64,000 bases of DNA from an uncultured Lachnospiraceae bacterium (GTDB lineage: Bacteria; Bacillota; Clostridia; Lachnospirales; Lachnospiraceae), in NCBI GenBank assembly GCA_947172645.1, contig CAMWBY010000016.1, positions 44,068 through 108,067 of the forward strand. The letters run 5' to 3'. Under the pieces are notes generated by a model. The model was not told the origin of the DNA, searched no databases, and saw only the letters and a program-made list of their open reading frames with translations. The translations under genes were made by a program, and so were the position numbers. Shown one piece after another: positions 53,646-62,828 of this stretch (position 1 is its first letter; each line of letters opens with the position of its first letter).

Positions 53646-55007
53646 TTATGCTTTTTGCGCGGCTTTTGCCTTGCGTTCCTCAATTTCTTTGATATACTGC
53701 GGATTTTTTGTCTCCACGTCCAAAAACCATATATCGATTAGAAGGATAATTGCGATGACCAGGGGGCCGAATTTGAAGAACCCATTGATGCCTGAGACAG
53801 CTTGTGCAGTCTGGGCTGCAACTTTTCCGTCATAACCGATGGCGGTGAGCACGAAACCGAAAAGGGCGGTCATGGCTCCCTGGCCGACTTTGGCGCCTAC
53901 CGAGCTTGCGGAGAACAGGACGGACTGGACACGGGTTCCGGTCTTCCATTCGCCATAGTCAATGGTATCGCCGATTAATGCGCCCGCCATGCCCATCGCG
54001 AATCCCATACCGATTCCACGAATCAGCGCCGTAACAAATAGGATGGAAGTTGTATTTGGCGCCACAATAAAGACTACCTGGGCAATTATCATGAGGATGC
54101 TGCCAAACAGCACCATCTGCCTTTTCGTGAATTTCTTTAACAGGAAAGGACACACGATACACAGCACAACACCGGGCATATTGGAACAGGCAACGAAGGT
54201 TCCCATCAATCCCATGTTACCCATTACCGTATTAAGATAATATACGGAGATGGACAGGTTAAAGGTAAGGATGAAGTTTGCGCAAAGGTTTACCACGAAT
54301 GCCATCCACCAGTATTTGTTCACAAAGGCGCACTTGACGCCTTCCACGATGTTTTCCGGCGGCGCGTCGTTATCGATCCGCTCTTTGACTAACAGGATGT
54401 TTAACGCCAACGGAATAAGGCCGATGATACCGAATACCAGTATAGACTTAATCCATGCGCTCTGTGACTGTTGCCCGCCGAAATAATTGACCATAGGCAT
54501 CATAACGCTTGCCATGATTGTCTGTGTCAGGGCGGCAAAGAGCATCTTGAAAATCAACATCTGGGAACGGTCCTCGGAATTGTTGGTAACATAAGTAGCC
54601 AGGGAGCCGTGCGCCATGGATACATAAGTATAAAGAACGGTGTTGAACAGGTTATAGGTCACGAAAATATAAGCGACGCGGACCGCAACGGTGGAATCCG
54701 GAACGGTGAACACAAGTACAACGGAAGCGACCATGGGAAGCGTCCATTTTAACAGGACAGGAATACAGTGTCCTAATTTGGATTTATGGGTATCAATTAG
54801 CTGGCCTGCAATTAGGTCGGATACACCGTCAAATATTTTGGAGATCATGATAACGGTACCTATCAGGGCAGCGTTCATGAAGATGACATCGGTGTAGAAA
54901 AACAGGACATAGGAACTGAACAAGGTGTACATTGCGTTCAGTCCCACATCGCCGGAACCATACAGGACTTTTTCAAATAAACTGATTTTGTTTGATTTTT
55001 TTGGCAT
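53646..55007 (-). CDS. GPH-family sugar (glycoside) transporter, MFS fold
   Basis: A 453-residue cation-coupled transporter with about 12 helices. The cation/sugar region KIFDGVSDLIAGQLIDTHKSKLGHCIPVLL is the MelB-type signature, and the N-terminus KVLYGSGDVGLNAMYTLFSSYVLFFYTDV fits the family. It probably imports a glycoside or oligosaccharide. It is 60 bp downstream of the alpha/beta hydrolase gene on the same strand. Confidence 0.9.
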   Translation of the reverse strand: MPKKSNKISLFEKVLYGSGDVGLNAMYTLFSSYVLFFYTDVIFMNAALIGTVIMISKIFDGVSDLIAGQLIDTHKSKLGHCIPVLLKWTLPMVASVVLVFTVPDSTVAVRVAYIFVTYNLFNTVLYTYVSMAHGSLATYVTNNSEDRSQMLIFKMLFAALTQTIMASVMMPMVNYFGGQQSQSAWIKSILVFGIIGLIPLALNILLVKERIDNDAPPENIVEGVKCAFVNKYWWMAFVVNLCANFILTFNLSISVYYLNTVMGNMGLMGTFVACSNMPGVVLCIVCPFLLKKFTKRQMVLFGSILMIIAQVVFIVAPNTTSILFVTALIRGIGMGFAMGMAGALIGDTIDYGEWKTGTRVQSVLFSASSVGAKVGQGAMTALFGFVLTAIGYDGKVAAQTAQAVSGINGFFKFGPLVIAIILLIDIWFLDVETKNPQYIKEIEERKAKAAQKA

Positions 55008-55067
55008 AATTATTTCCTCTTTTAATCGTTCTTGTAATCGTTAAAAATGTATCTGGTTGGTTGTCAG

Positions 55068-55976
55068 TTAACGGATACAGTTCTGAATGAAGCTGTCAAC
55101 GATGTCTACAACTTCCGGACTCCAAAATTCAGGCCCGCCATGGTCTGCGCCTTTTATAAGATAAAGTTTCACATCTTTCCCGCATTTTATCATCTGACGG
55201 TAGAGCACCACGCTGCCCTCACAGTTTACGGTACGGTCTTTTGTGCCATGGAGGATAATGGTTGGCGGGATGAGGGTTTCTTCCTTGATATTGCATTCCA
55301 CGGACAGCTTCTTCTTCAGTTCTATATTGCTGCGCAGGTCCACGTGTCCCATTACCATGCCTTCCGGACTGTCCGGCTGACAGTGTATCAATTGGGTCGG
55401 GTTGGAATCTTCCGCCATCACACTGGTGCTTCCGTAGTAATTGACAATACCCTTTACCTGGGATGACACGCCGGGATAGAGAGTATCCTTGGTATCATCG
55501 TTCATCATGCCCGCAAACATGGCGGTGTGGCCGCCGGAGGAATCGCCGGAAACGATAATCTGGTCAGGATTGATGTGGTAGGTTGAGGCATTGACGCGAA
55601 GAAACCGTATGGCATTTTTCGTATCCATAATCTGGGCCGGAAAAGGTGCAATACCGGAGTGGCGGTATTCTACGACCGCAGTTACATATCCTCGCTCCGC
55701 AAGCTTAGCTACTCTGGGAAGCTGGGCATAGACATCCTGGGGCATCCATGCCGACCCCTGGACAAACACCACACAGGGGCATTTCTTTTCAGGTTCGTTG
55801 CGCGTTCCCGGAAGCAAAATTTGTAAATGCAGCTTTACGCCGTCAATCTCGGCATATTCTACATTTGGGATGTAGATGGCGCCCATTTCATCGCCTGTGG
55901 TATGAATGACCTGGGCACCCTCCACCTCCCCGGTGAATTCCGGAAATTCTTCATAAGTCCATTCTTTGACTTCCAT
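55068..55976 (-). CDS. Alpha/beta hydrolase, esterase/lipase type
   Basis: A 302-residue serine hydrolase without signal peptide. Oxyanion region VVFVQGSAWMP, nucleophile in SGDSSGGHTAM, Asp in HGTKDRTVN and the final His in KGADHGGPEFW make the triad. It resembles feruloyl, acetyl or other carbohydrate-ester hydrolases. Together with the GPH transporter this suggests uptake and cytoplasmic de-esterification of a decorated glycoside. Confidence 0.9.
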   Translation of the reverse strand: MEVKEWTYEEFPEFTGEVEGAQVIHTTGDEMGAIYIPNVEYAEIDGVKLHLQILLPGTRNEPEKKCPCVVFVQGSAWMPQDVYAQLPRVAKLAERGYVTAVVEYRHSGIAPFPAQIMDTKNAIRFLRVNASTYHINPDQIIVSGDSSGGHTAMFAGMMNDDTKDTLYPGVSSQVKGIVNYYGSTSVMAEDSNPTQLIHCQPDSPEGMVMGHVDLRSNIELKKKLSVECNIKEETLIPPTIILHGTKDRTVNCEGSVVLYRQMIKCGKDVKLYLIKGADHGGPEFWSPEVVDIVDSFIQNCIR

Positions 55977-56134
55977 AATGTATTTAGTTCTCCTTTCTGT
56001 TCGTGTATCGTCTGTCTTTCGTTAAATAAGACAGTACACTAATTTCTAACCTTCTTGCCATTATTATAATAGGGGCAGGGTATTATGTCTGTTGGGCATA
56101 AGGGGAAGTAAGTACCGGATGATTTCTTTTCCAT

Positions 56135-56177
56135 AAAAAAACACGACTTGTCCTGTCTTATGACGGAACAAATCGTG
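56135..56177 (-). terminator. Rho-independent terminator of the AraC-GH39 gene
   Basis: On the minus strand a stem of CACGATTTGT / ACAAGTCGTG (one mismatch), with an inner CCGTC/GAC helix, is followed by a run of T. It lies about 60 bp after the regulator's stop and ahead of the hydrolase gene, separating the two transcripts. Confidence 0.75.
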
Positions 56178-56239
56178 ATTAAAAAGTAGGAAAATCATGA
56201 TTCACGTATCCATGGGCCAGCGTAAGGGATTATAAACTC

Positions 56240-58729
56240 TTATTTTTTGTCGATTAGTATCAGACGTACTTCATGCTCGTCCAATAGGGTGGAATAGGTC
56301 CACTCCTGGGTGTCGGTGATATGGATTGGTTCATAGTGGAGCCCGAATGTACTGATATTACTTAAATAGTCCATCTGCTGCCGGCCCCTTAATTCCGGTG
56401 CGCCCAACATCATCCAGGTGTCATAGCTGCTTCCATGTTCTCTTGTAATAGAGAAACAGCGTTTTAGATAAGTTCCTTGTGGAATGTCTGTCAGATGCAG
56501 GTGGAATGTTTTTGTACCGCTTTGCATAAATCCGTAATAACGGTCGGCCGTGCGCTGTTCTTCCGAAGAAACCGCGTAATCGATACGGTTTTGCATATCA
56601 TAATGACAGTAGTGGTAGAGCACGATTTGAAAGCGTTTATAGTCCTTGGAACGGGTAATCAAATACCCGTTACCCGAAGCGGCGATAATCCCTTTTTCCT
56701 GTTTCAGCATGGTCAAAAACTGGTAAGCAAAATAACCGGCTTTGGGGATTCCGTTGTAGGTAAGCAGTCCGTATCCCCCATGATAGAGACTGGATTTCAG
56801 TACCCGTTTCTCGGAGTGGTCGGTCAGATGAGTATAGGCAATCCCATCGATGTTCCGGTTTTCCAGAATATTTTTCATGATAAAAGCAGCTTTAAAACAG
56901 GTGTCGTTGCCAAGGTCGCTCTGCCAGATGGTGGAATTCCATTCGATGATATGAAAAGGGCGGTCCCCCAGACCATATTTTTGCAGAATCTTTTTACACA
57001 GGGCAATTTCGTGTTTTAAAATATCGGGGTCTGCGCTGACAGAAGCCGGTTCTCCGGACTGCCTGTTGGCATCGGAGGAGATTTTGTCTTCTGTTTTATT
57101 AAGAGGAATTTTGGAGTAGTCACAGCCAAAGCATTGGAAGGTAAAAGCGTTTGGCATACAGTTGTGTTCTATACAGTAGTCCAGCATTGTTTCTAGGACT
57201 TTGGGCCCGTTTAATGAAAGAAACCCCGTGTCAAGACCGAAACCGTAAATCTGCGCATCCGGTGTAAGATTACGGATGCCCTGGAAGGTTCTTTCGTAAT
57301 AAACCAGATATTCCTCAGTAGAAAAAATCTGATAGAAGATATACAGTGCATTGATGGGACAAAAACGCCATTGCAGCACTTCCTCAGAGCCATACCTCTC
57401 CAATAGATGCGCCATGACGCTCTCCACAACAAACTGCCATTTATCAAGGAGAATAGGCGTATTTGGAATATTCATACAGGAGGTGCCGAAAATATTTTGC
57501 ACTTTTTCCACGAGGTTGTAGGGAGTATAGCCGAATTCAAAGAAAGGCTTTAAGCCCAGTTCCAGAATCTCATCGATTACAATATCCAGGTAAGTGTAAC
57601 TAAGCCATGGAGTCCCATCGGCATCTTCATGATACAGGTCCATGGAATCGTCTAAGATTCCGTGAAAACGAATATAACGGAAGCGGATTTCCCTGACGGT
57701 GCGTTCCAGAACTTGATGGAGCGCTTTGGTCATCAAAGAATTTGCCCAGCCAATGTTTATGGTATCATTGTGGCACAGATGAAGTGGCCCCATGTCCGTG
57801 AGCAGGCTTGCCTGAATATGCATAGGAGCCTGCTGCTTTTTGTCTAAGGGCCTGGATACTTCTTCGGATGCCGCATGCTTTAATAGACTCACATAAGAGT
57901 TTATGTGTAACGGCGCCGCTTCCGGGCATTGAGAGGAAGAAGCGGAAAAGTGGGATTCCTTCTCATAATATTTCTTTCGGTAAGAACTGGGAGTGTCGCC
58001 GTATTTTTCATGAAAATTAAGAATCATGGTATTGACGTTGGAATAGCCGCTGGACAGGGCAATATCCGTGATGGTTTTTTGTGTGTGGCACAGAAGATAG
58101 GCTACGTGGTTTAGACGCAGCTTCCTTAGGTATTCTGAAAAAGGAATCCCCATGTTTTTCTGAAATTCACGGGACAGATGGCTCTTGGAAAGATAAACAC
58201 GGTCGGCAACTTCCTGCATAGAGATGTTTTCGGAAAAATGCATACTTAGGTAGGAGAGTACTTCCTGCATGCGGTCTGCGTCACGGTATGTGGATACAGG
58301 ACGGTTCTTATCAACTTCGTATTGAGTTTTCAGTATGGCGAGGAGACTGAAAAGCTGGCTTAATATATAAAGCTTCTGAGCGGGCTGATTAATAGAATAT
58401 TTAAAAAGCATCGCAAATCTGGCCCGTATAAGATTGGGATAGTCGGTCTGTTCGGGAACGGATTTGGTGCAGCAGGAAATCCGGCCAAGTTCGGCCTGGC
58501 GCAGGATGTCCGGCGAAATATAGCCGGATACGGTGTGGCATCCGGCCTCAGCATACATCTCATGATGTTCGTAAGGGTTTAGGACAATGAAATCTTCCGG
58601 TTCCAGGACATAATTATAACCGGAACCGATAATGGCAATGCGGCCGGAAAGTACATATAAAATCTCTAGTTCACTGTGAAAGTGAGGAATGGACGTATTG
58701 CAGTCGGATTCAAAACGAATTTCTTCCAT
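56240..58729 (-). CDS. AraC-family regulator fused to a GH39-like domain
   Basis: About 829 residues. An N-terminal cupin-like sensor (about 1-120, with PHFHSELEILYVLSG) and an AraC HTH domain (about 165-265: ISMQEVADRVYLSKSHLSREF, then ITDIALSSGYSNVNTM) precede a large GH39 beta-xylosidase-like domain (about 300-800). The usual WNEP acid/base motif reads WRFCPINALY (Ala461 in place of Glu), while the nucleophile region IIEWNST (Glu596) is kept. The barrel is therefore probably a sugar sensor, not an enzyme. The promoter and ribosome site favour ATG 58729; the frame is open from 58834. Confidence 0.88.
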   Translation of the reverse strand: MEEIRFESDCNTSIPHFHSELEILYVLSGRIAIIGSGYNYVLEPEDFIVLNPYEHHEMYAEAGCHTVSGYISPDILRQAELGRISCCTKSVPEQTDYPNLIRARFAMLFKYSINQPAQKLYILSQLFSLLAILKTQYEVDKNRPVSTYRDADRMQEVLSYLSMHFSENISMQEVADRVYLSKSHLSREFQKNMGIPFSEYLRKLRLNHVAYLLCHTQKTITDIALSSGYSNVNTMILNFHEKYGDTPSSYRKKYYEKESHFSASSSQCPEAAPLHINSYVSLLKHAASEEVSRPLDKKQQAPMHIQASLLTDMGPLHLCHNDTINIGWANSLMTKALHQVLERTVREIRFRYIRFHGILDDSMDLYHEDADGTPWLSYTYLDIVIDEILELGLKPFFEFGYTPYNLVEKVQNIFGTSCMNIPNTPILLDKWQFVVESVMAHLLERYGSEEVLQWRFCPINALYIFYQIFSTEEYLVYYERTFQGIRNLTPDAQIYGFGLDTGFLSLNGPKVLETMLDYCIEHNCMPNAFTFQCFGCDYSKIPLNKTEDKISSDANRQSGEPASVSADPDILKHEIALCKKILQKYGLGDRPFHIIEWNSTIWQSDLGNDTCFKAAFIMKNILENRNIDGIAYTHLTDHSEKRVLKSSLYHGGYGLLTYNGIPKAGYFAYQFLTMLKQEKGIIAASGNGYLITRSKDYKRFQIVLYHYCHYDMQNRIDYAVSSEEQRTADRYYGFMQSGTKTFHLHLTDIPQGTYLKRCFSITREHGSSYDTWMMLGAPELRGRQQMDYLSNISTFGLHYEPIHITDTQEWTYSTLLDEHEVRLILIDKK

Positions 58730-58766
58730 AACATAGCAGCCTCCTGGTCCCAAAGAGTTTTGTTTC

Positions 58767-58795
58767 ATTATATATAGGGGGGGGGTAGAAGTCAA
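58767..58795 (-). promoter_or_regulatory. Promoter with C9 tract in its spacer (candidate phase-variable promoter)
   Basis: On the minus strand TTGACT (58795-58790) and TATAAT (58772-58767) are separated by exactly 17 bp: TCTA, nine C, TATA. Transcription would begin near 58760, about 30 bases before ATG 58729. Gain or loss of a C by replication slippage would move the spacer off its optimum, the known mechanism of phase-variable promoters in other bacteria. Confidence 0.7.
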
Positions 58796-58840
58796 TGACC
58801 ATTGCGGTGAAAGCCTGCTACCAGCTTTTGTCATGGGTAT

Positions 58841-58877
58841 AAATCATGATTTGGGCGTAAAACAATCACGGATTGTT
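58841..58877. promoter_or_regulatory. Two adjacent palindromes in the divergent promoter region
   Basis: AAATCATGATTT (58841-58852) and AACAATCACGGATTGTT (58861-58877, 7-bp arms around ACG) lie between the AraC-GH39 gene and the Nif3-like gene. They are candidate operators. A possible extended -10 (TGCTATGAT) for the plus-strand genes is near 58972. Confidence 0.45.
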
Positions 58878-59033
58878 GCAAAATATAACGTCTTGTTTCG
58901 GTCAGATTCGGAAAAAAGAGTAAAAAATGGAAAAAAGGGCTTGGGATTGGGAGAGAAACGCCATGTGATATGCTATGATATATGCAATGATATTTTTAGG
59001 GAATTTAATAGCACTTAATGGGAGTGCAGACCA

Positions 59034-59876
59034 ATGAAGGGAGTGGAAATAAGATTGAAAAAATGGACGGTACAGCAGGTGATTGATAAAATCCTTATGG
59101 ATATGTGCGGTGGGCCAAAGATTAGCCCTACCTGCGATATTATCATAGCCGGAAGCAATGATACGGAAGTTACGGGGGTGGTTACTACCTTTATGGCCAC
59201 GTTTGATGTCTTGAAAGAAGCGGTAAGGCAGGGCAAAAACTTTATTATCACCCATGAACCAACTTGGTTTAATGGTATGGATCAAACCGACTGGTGTGAA
59301 AATGACAGCATCTATCTTGCCAAGAAGAAATATATAGAAGAACATGGCCTAACGATTTGGCGGCTCCATGACCATATGCATATGGGTTCTGAGGTCGATT
59401 ATATTTATGAGGGCCTGATTGAAGAACTGGGCTGGCGCGAATTTCTTAAGCAGGACGAACCGCAGCCGTGGATATATGAGATTCCCAAAACAACCTTAAA
59501 GAAACTGGCGGATGAATTTAAGAGTGTGTTCCATATGGATACCATACAGATTATTGGTTCCCCGGATATGGAAGTGTCCAGGGTCGGAATTTTGGTGGGA
59601 GGCGGAAGTCTGGGTCTTGGTGTGGAGGTGATGCCTATGCAGGTTATGGAGAGGAATCATCTGGATTTAATGGTGGTTGGGGATATCACGGAATGGACTA
59701 TCTGCGCATACTTAAACGATGCTTACCAGATGGGATTTAATAAGGGAATGCTTACTCTTGGCCATGAGAGGAGCGAAGAGTTCGGGATGAAGTATATGGA
59801 GAAGTGGCTGAAAGAGCGGTTTACGGATTTTCCGGTATCCTTTGTCGATGCGAAGGAGCCTTTTCAGTATTTATAG
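59034..59876 (+). CDS. Nif3-like dinuclear metal protein
   Basis: A 280-residue Nif3/YbgI-family protein. Metal-binding patterns are visible as ITHEPTWFNG and HDHMHMG in the first half and LGHERSEEFGMKYMEKWLK near the end. The family is a hexameric dinuclear metal protein, often annotated as GTP cyclohydrolase I type 2, with uncertain activity. The Ser/Thr-rich middle segment (ILVGGGSLGLGVEVMPMQ) is shorter than in typical members. Placed 99 bp before an enoate-reductase-type gene and divergent from the AraC-GH39 regulator, it is probably part of the same catabolic unit. ATG 59034 lacks a strong ribosome site; TTG 59055 is possible. Confidence 0.85.
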   Translation: MKGVEIRLKKWTVQQVIDKILMDMCGGPKISPTCDIIIAGSNDTEVTGVVTTFMATFDVLKEAVRQGKNFIITHEPTWFNGMDQTDWCENDSIYLAKKKYIEEHGLTIWRLHDHMHMGSEVDYIYEGLIEELGWREFLKQDEPQPWIYEIPKTTLKKLADEFKSVFHMDTIQIIGSPDMEVSRVGILVGGGSLGLGVEVMPMQVMERNHLDLMVVGDITEWTICAYLNDAYQMGFNKGMLTLGHERSEEFGMKYMEKWLKERFTDFPVSFVDAKEPFQYL

Positions 59877-59975
59877 TTTCGTGTAATCAGACGAAATTGC
59901 TCACAAGCTTTACGTCTTGCTTTTACGGCGAGGGGTTATTGCAGGAAGCCTATGAAGCTTCGGAATGGAGGGAAA

Positions 59976-61967
59976 ATGCGTTATCAGAAATTATTTACAC
60001 CAATTAGGATTGGAAACTGTGAGATTAAAAACAGGTTTTCCATGGCTCCGATGGGGCCGTTAGGACTTTCGGACTCCGAAGGAGGCTGGAACCAGAGAGG
60101 AATTGATTATTATACGGCACGGGCAAAAGGCGGTGCGGGGCTCATTATTACGGGAGTGACATTCTCCGACTGTAAGGTGGAAACACAAAGTATGCCCAAT
60201 TGTCCTAATTCTACCTACAATCCGGTACATTTTGTGCGCACGAGCCGTGAAATGACGGAGCGGATTCATGCTTACGGAAGCAAGATATTCTTAATGATGT
60301 CCGCAGGATTTGGACGCGTGACAATTCCCACGAACCTGGGTGAGTTTCCGCCGGTTGCGCCATCGGCAATCCCGCACAGGTGGCTTGATAAAATTTGCCG
60401 TCCGTTGACGGTAGAAGAAATTCAGAGCATTGTAAAATCGTTTGGTGACGGTGCGTATAACGCGATGCGCGCCGGATTTGACGGGGTGGAAATCCATGCC
60501 GTACACGAGGGATATCTGTTGGACCAGTTTGCGATTTCCATGTTTAACCAGCGCGATGACCAGTATGGCGGTTCTTTGGAAAACCGCCTGCGCTTTGCCA
60601 AAGAGGTTGTGGAAGAAATCAAATCCCGCTGTGGGAAGAATTTCCCGGTTTCTTTACGGTTTGGATTAAAGAGTATGATTAAAGACTGGCGGGAAGGCGG
60701 ACTTCCGGGAGAAGAGTTTGAGGAAAAGGGACGGGATATTGAGGAAGGGTTAGAGGCCGCGAAGCTGCTTGTGCAGTATGGATACGATGCCTTGGATACC
60801 GATGTGGGGACTTATGATGCTTGGTGGTGGACGCATCCGCCGATGTACCAGGAGAAAGGTTTGTACCGTAAATACTGTAAAATGGTGAAAGATGTGGTAA
60901 CGGTTCCCGTGTTGTGCGCAGGCCGTATGGATGATCCCAAGATGGCGCTTCGTTCCATCGAAGAGGGGGACTGCGATATTGTGAATCTGGGACGTCCGCT
61001 TTTAGCTGATCCGGATTATGTGAATAAATTAAGAGCCGGAAGGGTGGACGAGATTCGTCCATGCATATCCTGTCAGGAAGGCTGCATGGGAAGGCTACAG
61101 GAGTATTCCATGATTAACTGTGCCGTGAATCCACAGGCGGCCAGGGAAAGATTTACCGCTTATGAACCTATATTACGTTCCAAAAAAATCCTGATTGTGG
61201 GCGGCGGTGTGGCAGGCTGTGAAGCCGCAAGGGTACTGGCGCTGCGTGGGCATAAACCGGAGCTTTATGAGAAAAATTCCTGCCTGGGAGGGAATCTTCT
61301 TCCCGGTGGTGCACCGGAGTTTAAAGAAGACGATATTGCCCTTGCCCTTTGGTATCGTGTCCAGATGGAGAAACTGGGCGTTCCTGTTCATTTAAACACA
61401 GAGGTTTGTAAAGAGCATGTTGTAGGTAAGGACTATGATGCCGTAATAATCGCAACGGGTTCCGTACCTAAGAGGTTTGCGTTGGGGGATGACGACCGCG
61501 TGTATACGGCGGAGCAGGTGCTTTTGAAAGAAAAAGATTGCGGCTTAAGTGTTGCTGTGGTTGGCGGCGGCCTGGTTGGCTGCGAGACAGCCCTCTGGCT
61601 TTCACAGCAAGGGAAAAAGGTGGCCATAGTGGAAGCCATGGATAAACTGTTGGCCCTAAACGGTCCGTTGTGTAGCGCCAATAAAGAGATGCTGGAAAGG
61701 CTGATTCCCTATCATGGAATCAAGACCGTGACAGGCGCGAAAGTAAGCGGATATCGAGATGGCGTTTTGACGATGCAGACAAAGGAAGGAGAGAGAACGA
61801 TTCCCTGTGACAGTGTGATTTTATCAATTGGGTATCAGGAGAATAATGCATTGTATCATGAGCTGGAATTTGAAGTCCCCGAGATATATCTTCTGGGGGA
61901 TGCCAAGAAAGTCAGCAACATTATGTATGGTATATGGGATGCCTTTGAGGTGGCAAACCATATATAA
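59976..61967 (+). CDS. FMN/FAD iron-sulfur enoate reductase-type oxidoreductase
   Basis: About 663 residues, the 2,4-dienoyl-CoA reductase/enoate reductase architecture. An Old Yellow Enzyme TIM barrel (about 1-345, IGNCEIKNRFSMAPM, and the active-site segment AVHEGYLLDQFAISMFNQRDDQYGGSLENRLRF read in pieces) is followed by a 4Fe-4S site with Cys363, 366, 370 and 382 (CX2CX3CX11C) and a C-terminal FAD/NAD(P)H part with ILIVGGGVAGCEAARVLALRGH and VAVVGGGLVGCETALWL. It reduces C=C bonds of enones or enoates. GGAGGG precedes ATG 59976. BaiCD/BaiH, which act on bile acids, share this fold, but the substrate here is unknown. Confidence 0.93.
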   Translation: MRYQKLFTPIRIGNCEIKNRFSMAPMGPLGLSDSEGGWNQRGIDYYTARAKGGAGLIITGVTFSDCKVETQSMPNCPNSTYNPVHFVRTSREMTERIHAYGSKIFLMMSAGFGRVTIPTNLGEFPPVAPSAIPHRWLDKICRPLTVEEIQSIVKSFGDGAYNAMRAGFDGVEIHAVHEGYLLDQFAISMFNQRDDQYGGSLENRLRFAKEVVEEIKSRCGKNFPVSLRFGLKSMIKDWREGGLPGEEFEEKGRDIEEGLEAAKLLVQYGYDALDTDVGTYDAWWWTHPPMYQEKGLYRKYCKMVKDVVTVPVLCAGRMDDPKMALRSIEEGDCDIVNLGRPLLADPDYVNKLRAGRVDEIRPCISCQEGCMGRLQEYSMINCAVNPQAARERFTAYEPILRSKKILIVGGGVAGCEAARVLALRGHKPELYEKNSCLGGNLLPGGAPEFKEDDIALALWYRVQMEKLGVPVHLNTEVCKEHVVGKDYDAVIIATGSVPKRFALGDDDRVYTAEQVLLKEKDCGLSVAVVGGGLVGCETALWLSQQGKKVAIVEAMDKLLALNGPLCSANKEMLERLIPYHGIKTVTGAKVSGYRDGVLTMQTKEGERTIPCDSVILSIGYQENNALYHELEFEVPEIYLLGDAKKVSNIMYGIWDAFEVANHI

Positions 61968-61982
61968 ACTTTACGTTGTAAG

Positions 61983-62015
61983 AAAGCATCGGCGAAAAAT
62001 GGCCGGTGCTTTTTC
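61983..62015 (+). terminator. Rho-independent terminator after the oxidoreductase gene
   Basis: Stem AAAGCATCGGC / GCCGGTGCTTT (one G-U), loop GAAAAATG, then a T run. It ends the Nif3-oxidoreductase transcript. Confidence 0.85.
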
Positions 62016-62082
62016 CGTAGTCAGGTTTATCATCGATGTACATTCCGCATTTCCCCATCAGTTGAATTTTTCTATTATGTAG

Positions 62083-62132
62083 AGAGGCTGTGAAAGTTGG
62101 AGCTTTTCAGCTCTTATTTTTTCACAGCCTCT
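62083..62132. repeat. 13-bp inverted repeat at the edge of the mobile remnant
   Basis: Perfect outer arms AGAGGCTGTGAAA / TTTCACAGCCTCT with an inner GAGC/GCTC helix. It could terminate leftward transcription from the recombinase fragment or mark an element boundary. Beyond the two hairpins and this repeat nothing gene-like is seen in 61968-62246. Confidence 0.5.
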
Positions 62133-62246
62133 TAAATTTATTTAACAAGAAAAGTTTGTATATAGTAGATATTTGATTTGGCTAGCAGTTAAGAAGTTAT
62201 TTAGAACAGTCAAATCCCGGATTAAATGCATAGAAGTTCTTGCTGT

Positions 62247-62792
62247 TTAGTCTGTCTTACCGCTTTCCTCCGGGACTTCCTCATACATGGAAGTGCGGAT
62301 ATTGTCAATGACCGTGTTCGTCAGACGGTAGCCGTAGGGAATACGCCCGCCCATGTAAAAGCCGCGCTTGCACTGTGCATAATAAGCGTCCGTTACCCGC
62401 TTTTGTATGGTTTCCCGTTCCAGTTGGGCGAACACGATACAGATATTTAACATCGCCCTGCCGATTGGCGTGGACGTGTCAAATTTTTCCGTGGAAGAAA
62501 CAAACTCCACATGATATTTCTGAAATATCTCCATCATGTTTGCAAAATCCAAAATGGAACGGCTGATACGGTCCAGTTTGTAGACGATAACCCGTTTGAT
62601 TTTTCCTGCGCGAATATCATTCATCATTTTTTCAAAGCCGGGGCGGTTGGTGTCCTTGCCCGAAAAACCTCTGTCCGTATATTCAATACAGGCTTCCCCG
62701 TGGGTTTCGTATCTGCAATACGCAAGCTGGCTTTCCACGGATATGCTGTCCTTTTTCTCGATTGACTGTCTTGCATATAATGCGTCGTACAT
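62247..62792 (-). pseudogene. Truncated large serine recombinase (catalytic domain only)
   Basis: A 181-residue fragment carrying a complete resolvase-type catalytic domain: YARQS (Ser10), DRGFSGKDTNRPGFEKMMNDI, the Arg-rich KLDRISRS and the E-helix region ending GRIPYGYRL. Large serine recombinases normally continue for another 300 or more residues with recombinase and zinc-ribbon domains; here the frame stops shortly after EEVPEES. It is most likely an inactive remnant of an integrative element or transposon. GGAGGTAGATAAA precedes ATG 62792. Confidence 0.8.
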
Positions 62793-62828
62793 TTTATCTA
62801 CCTCCTAAAACGTAAGACGCAAATACCA

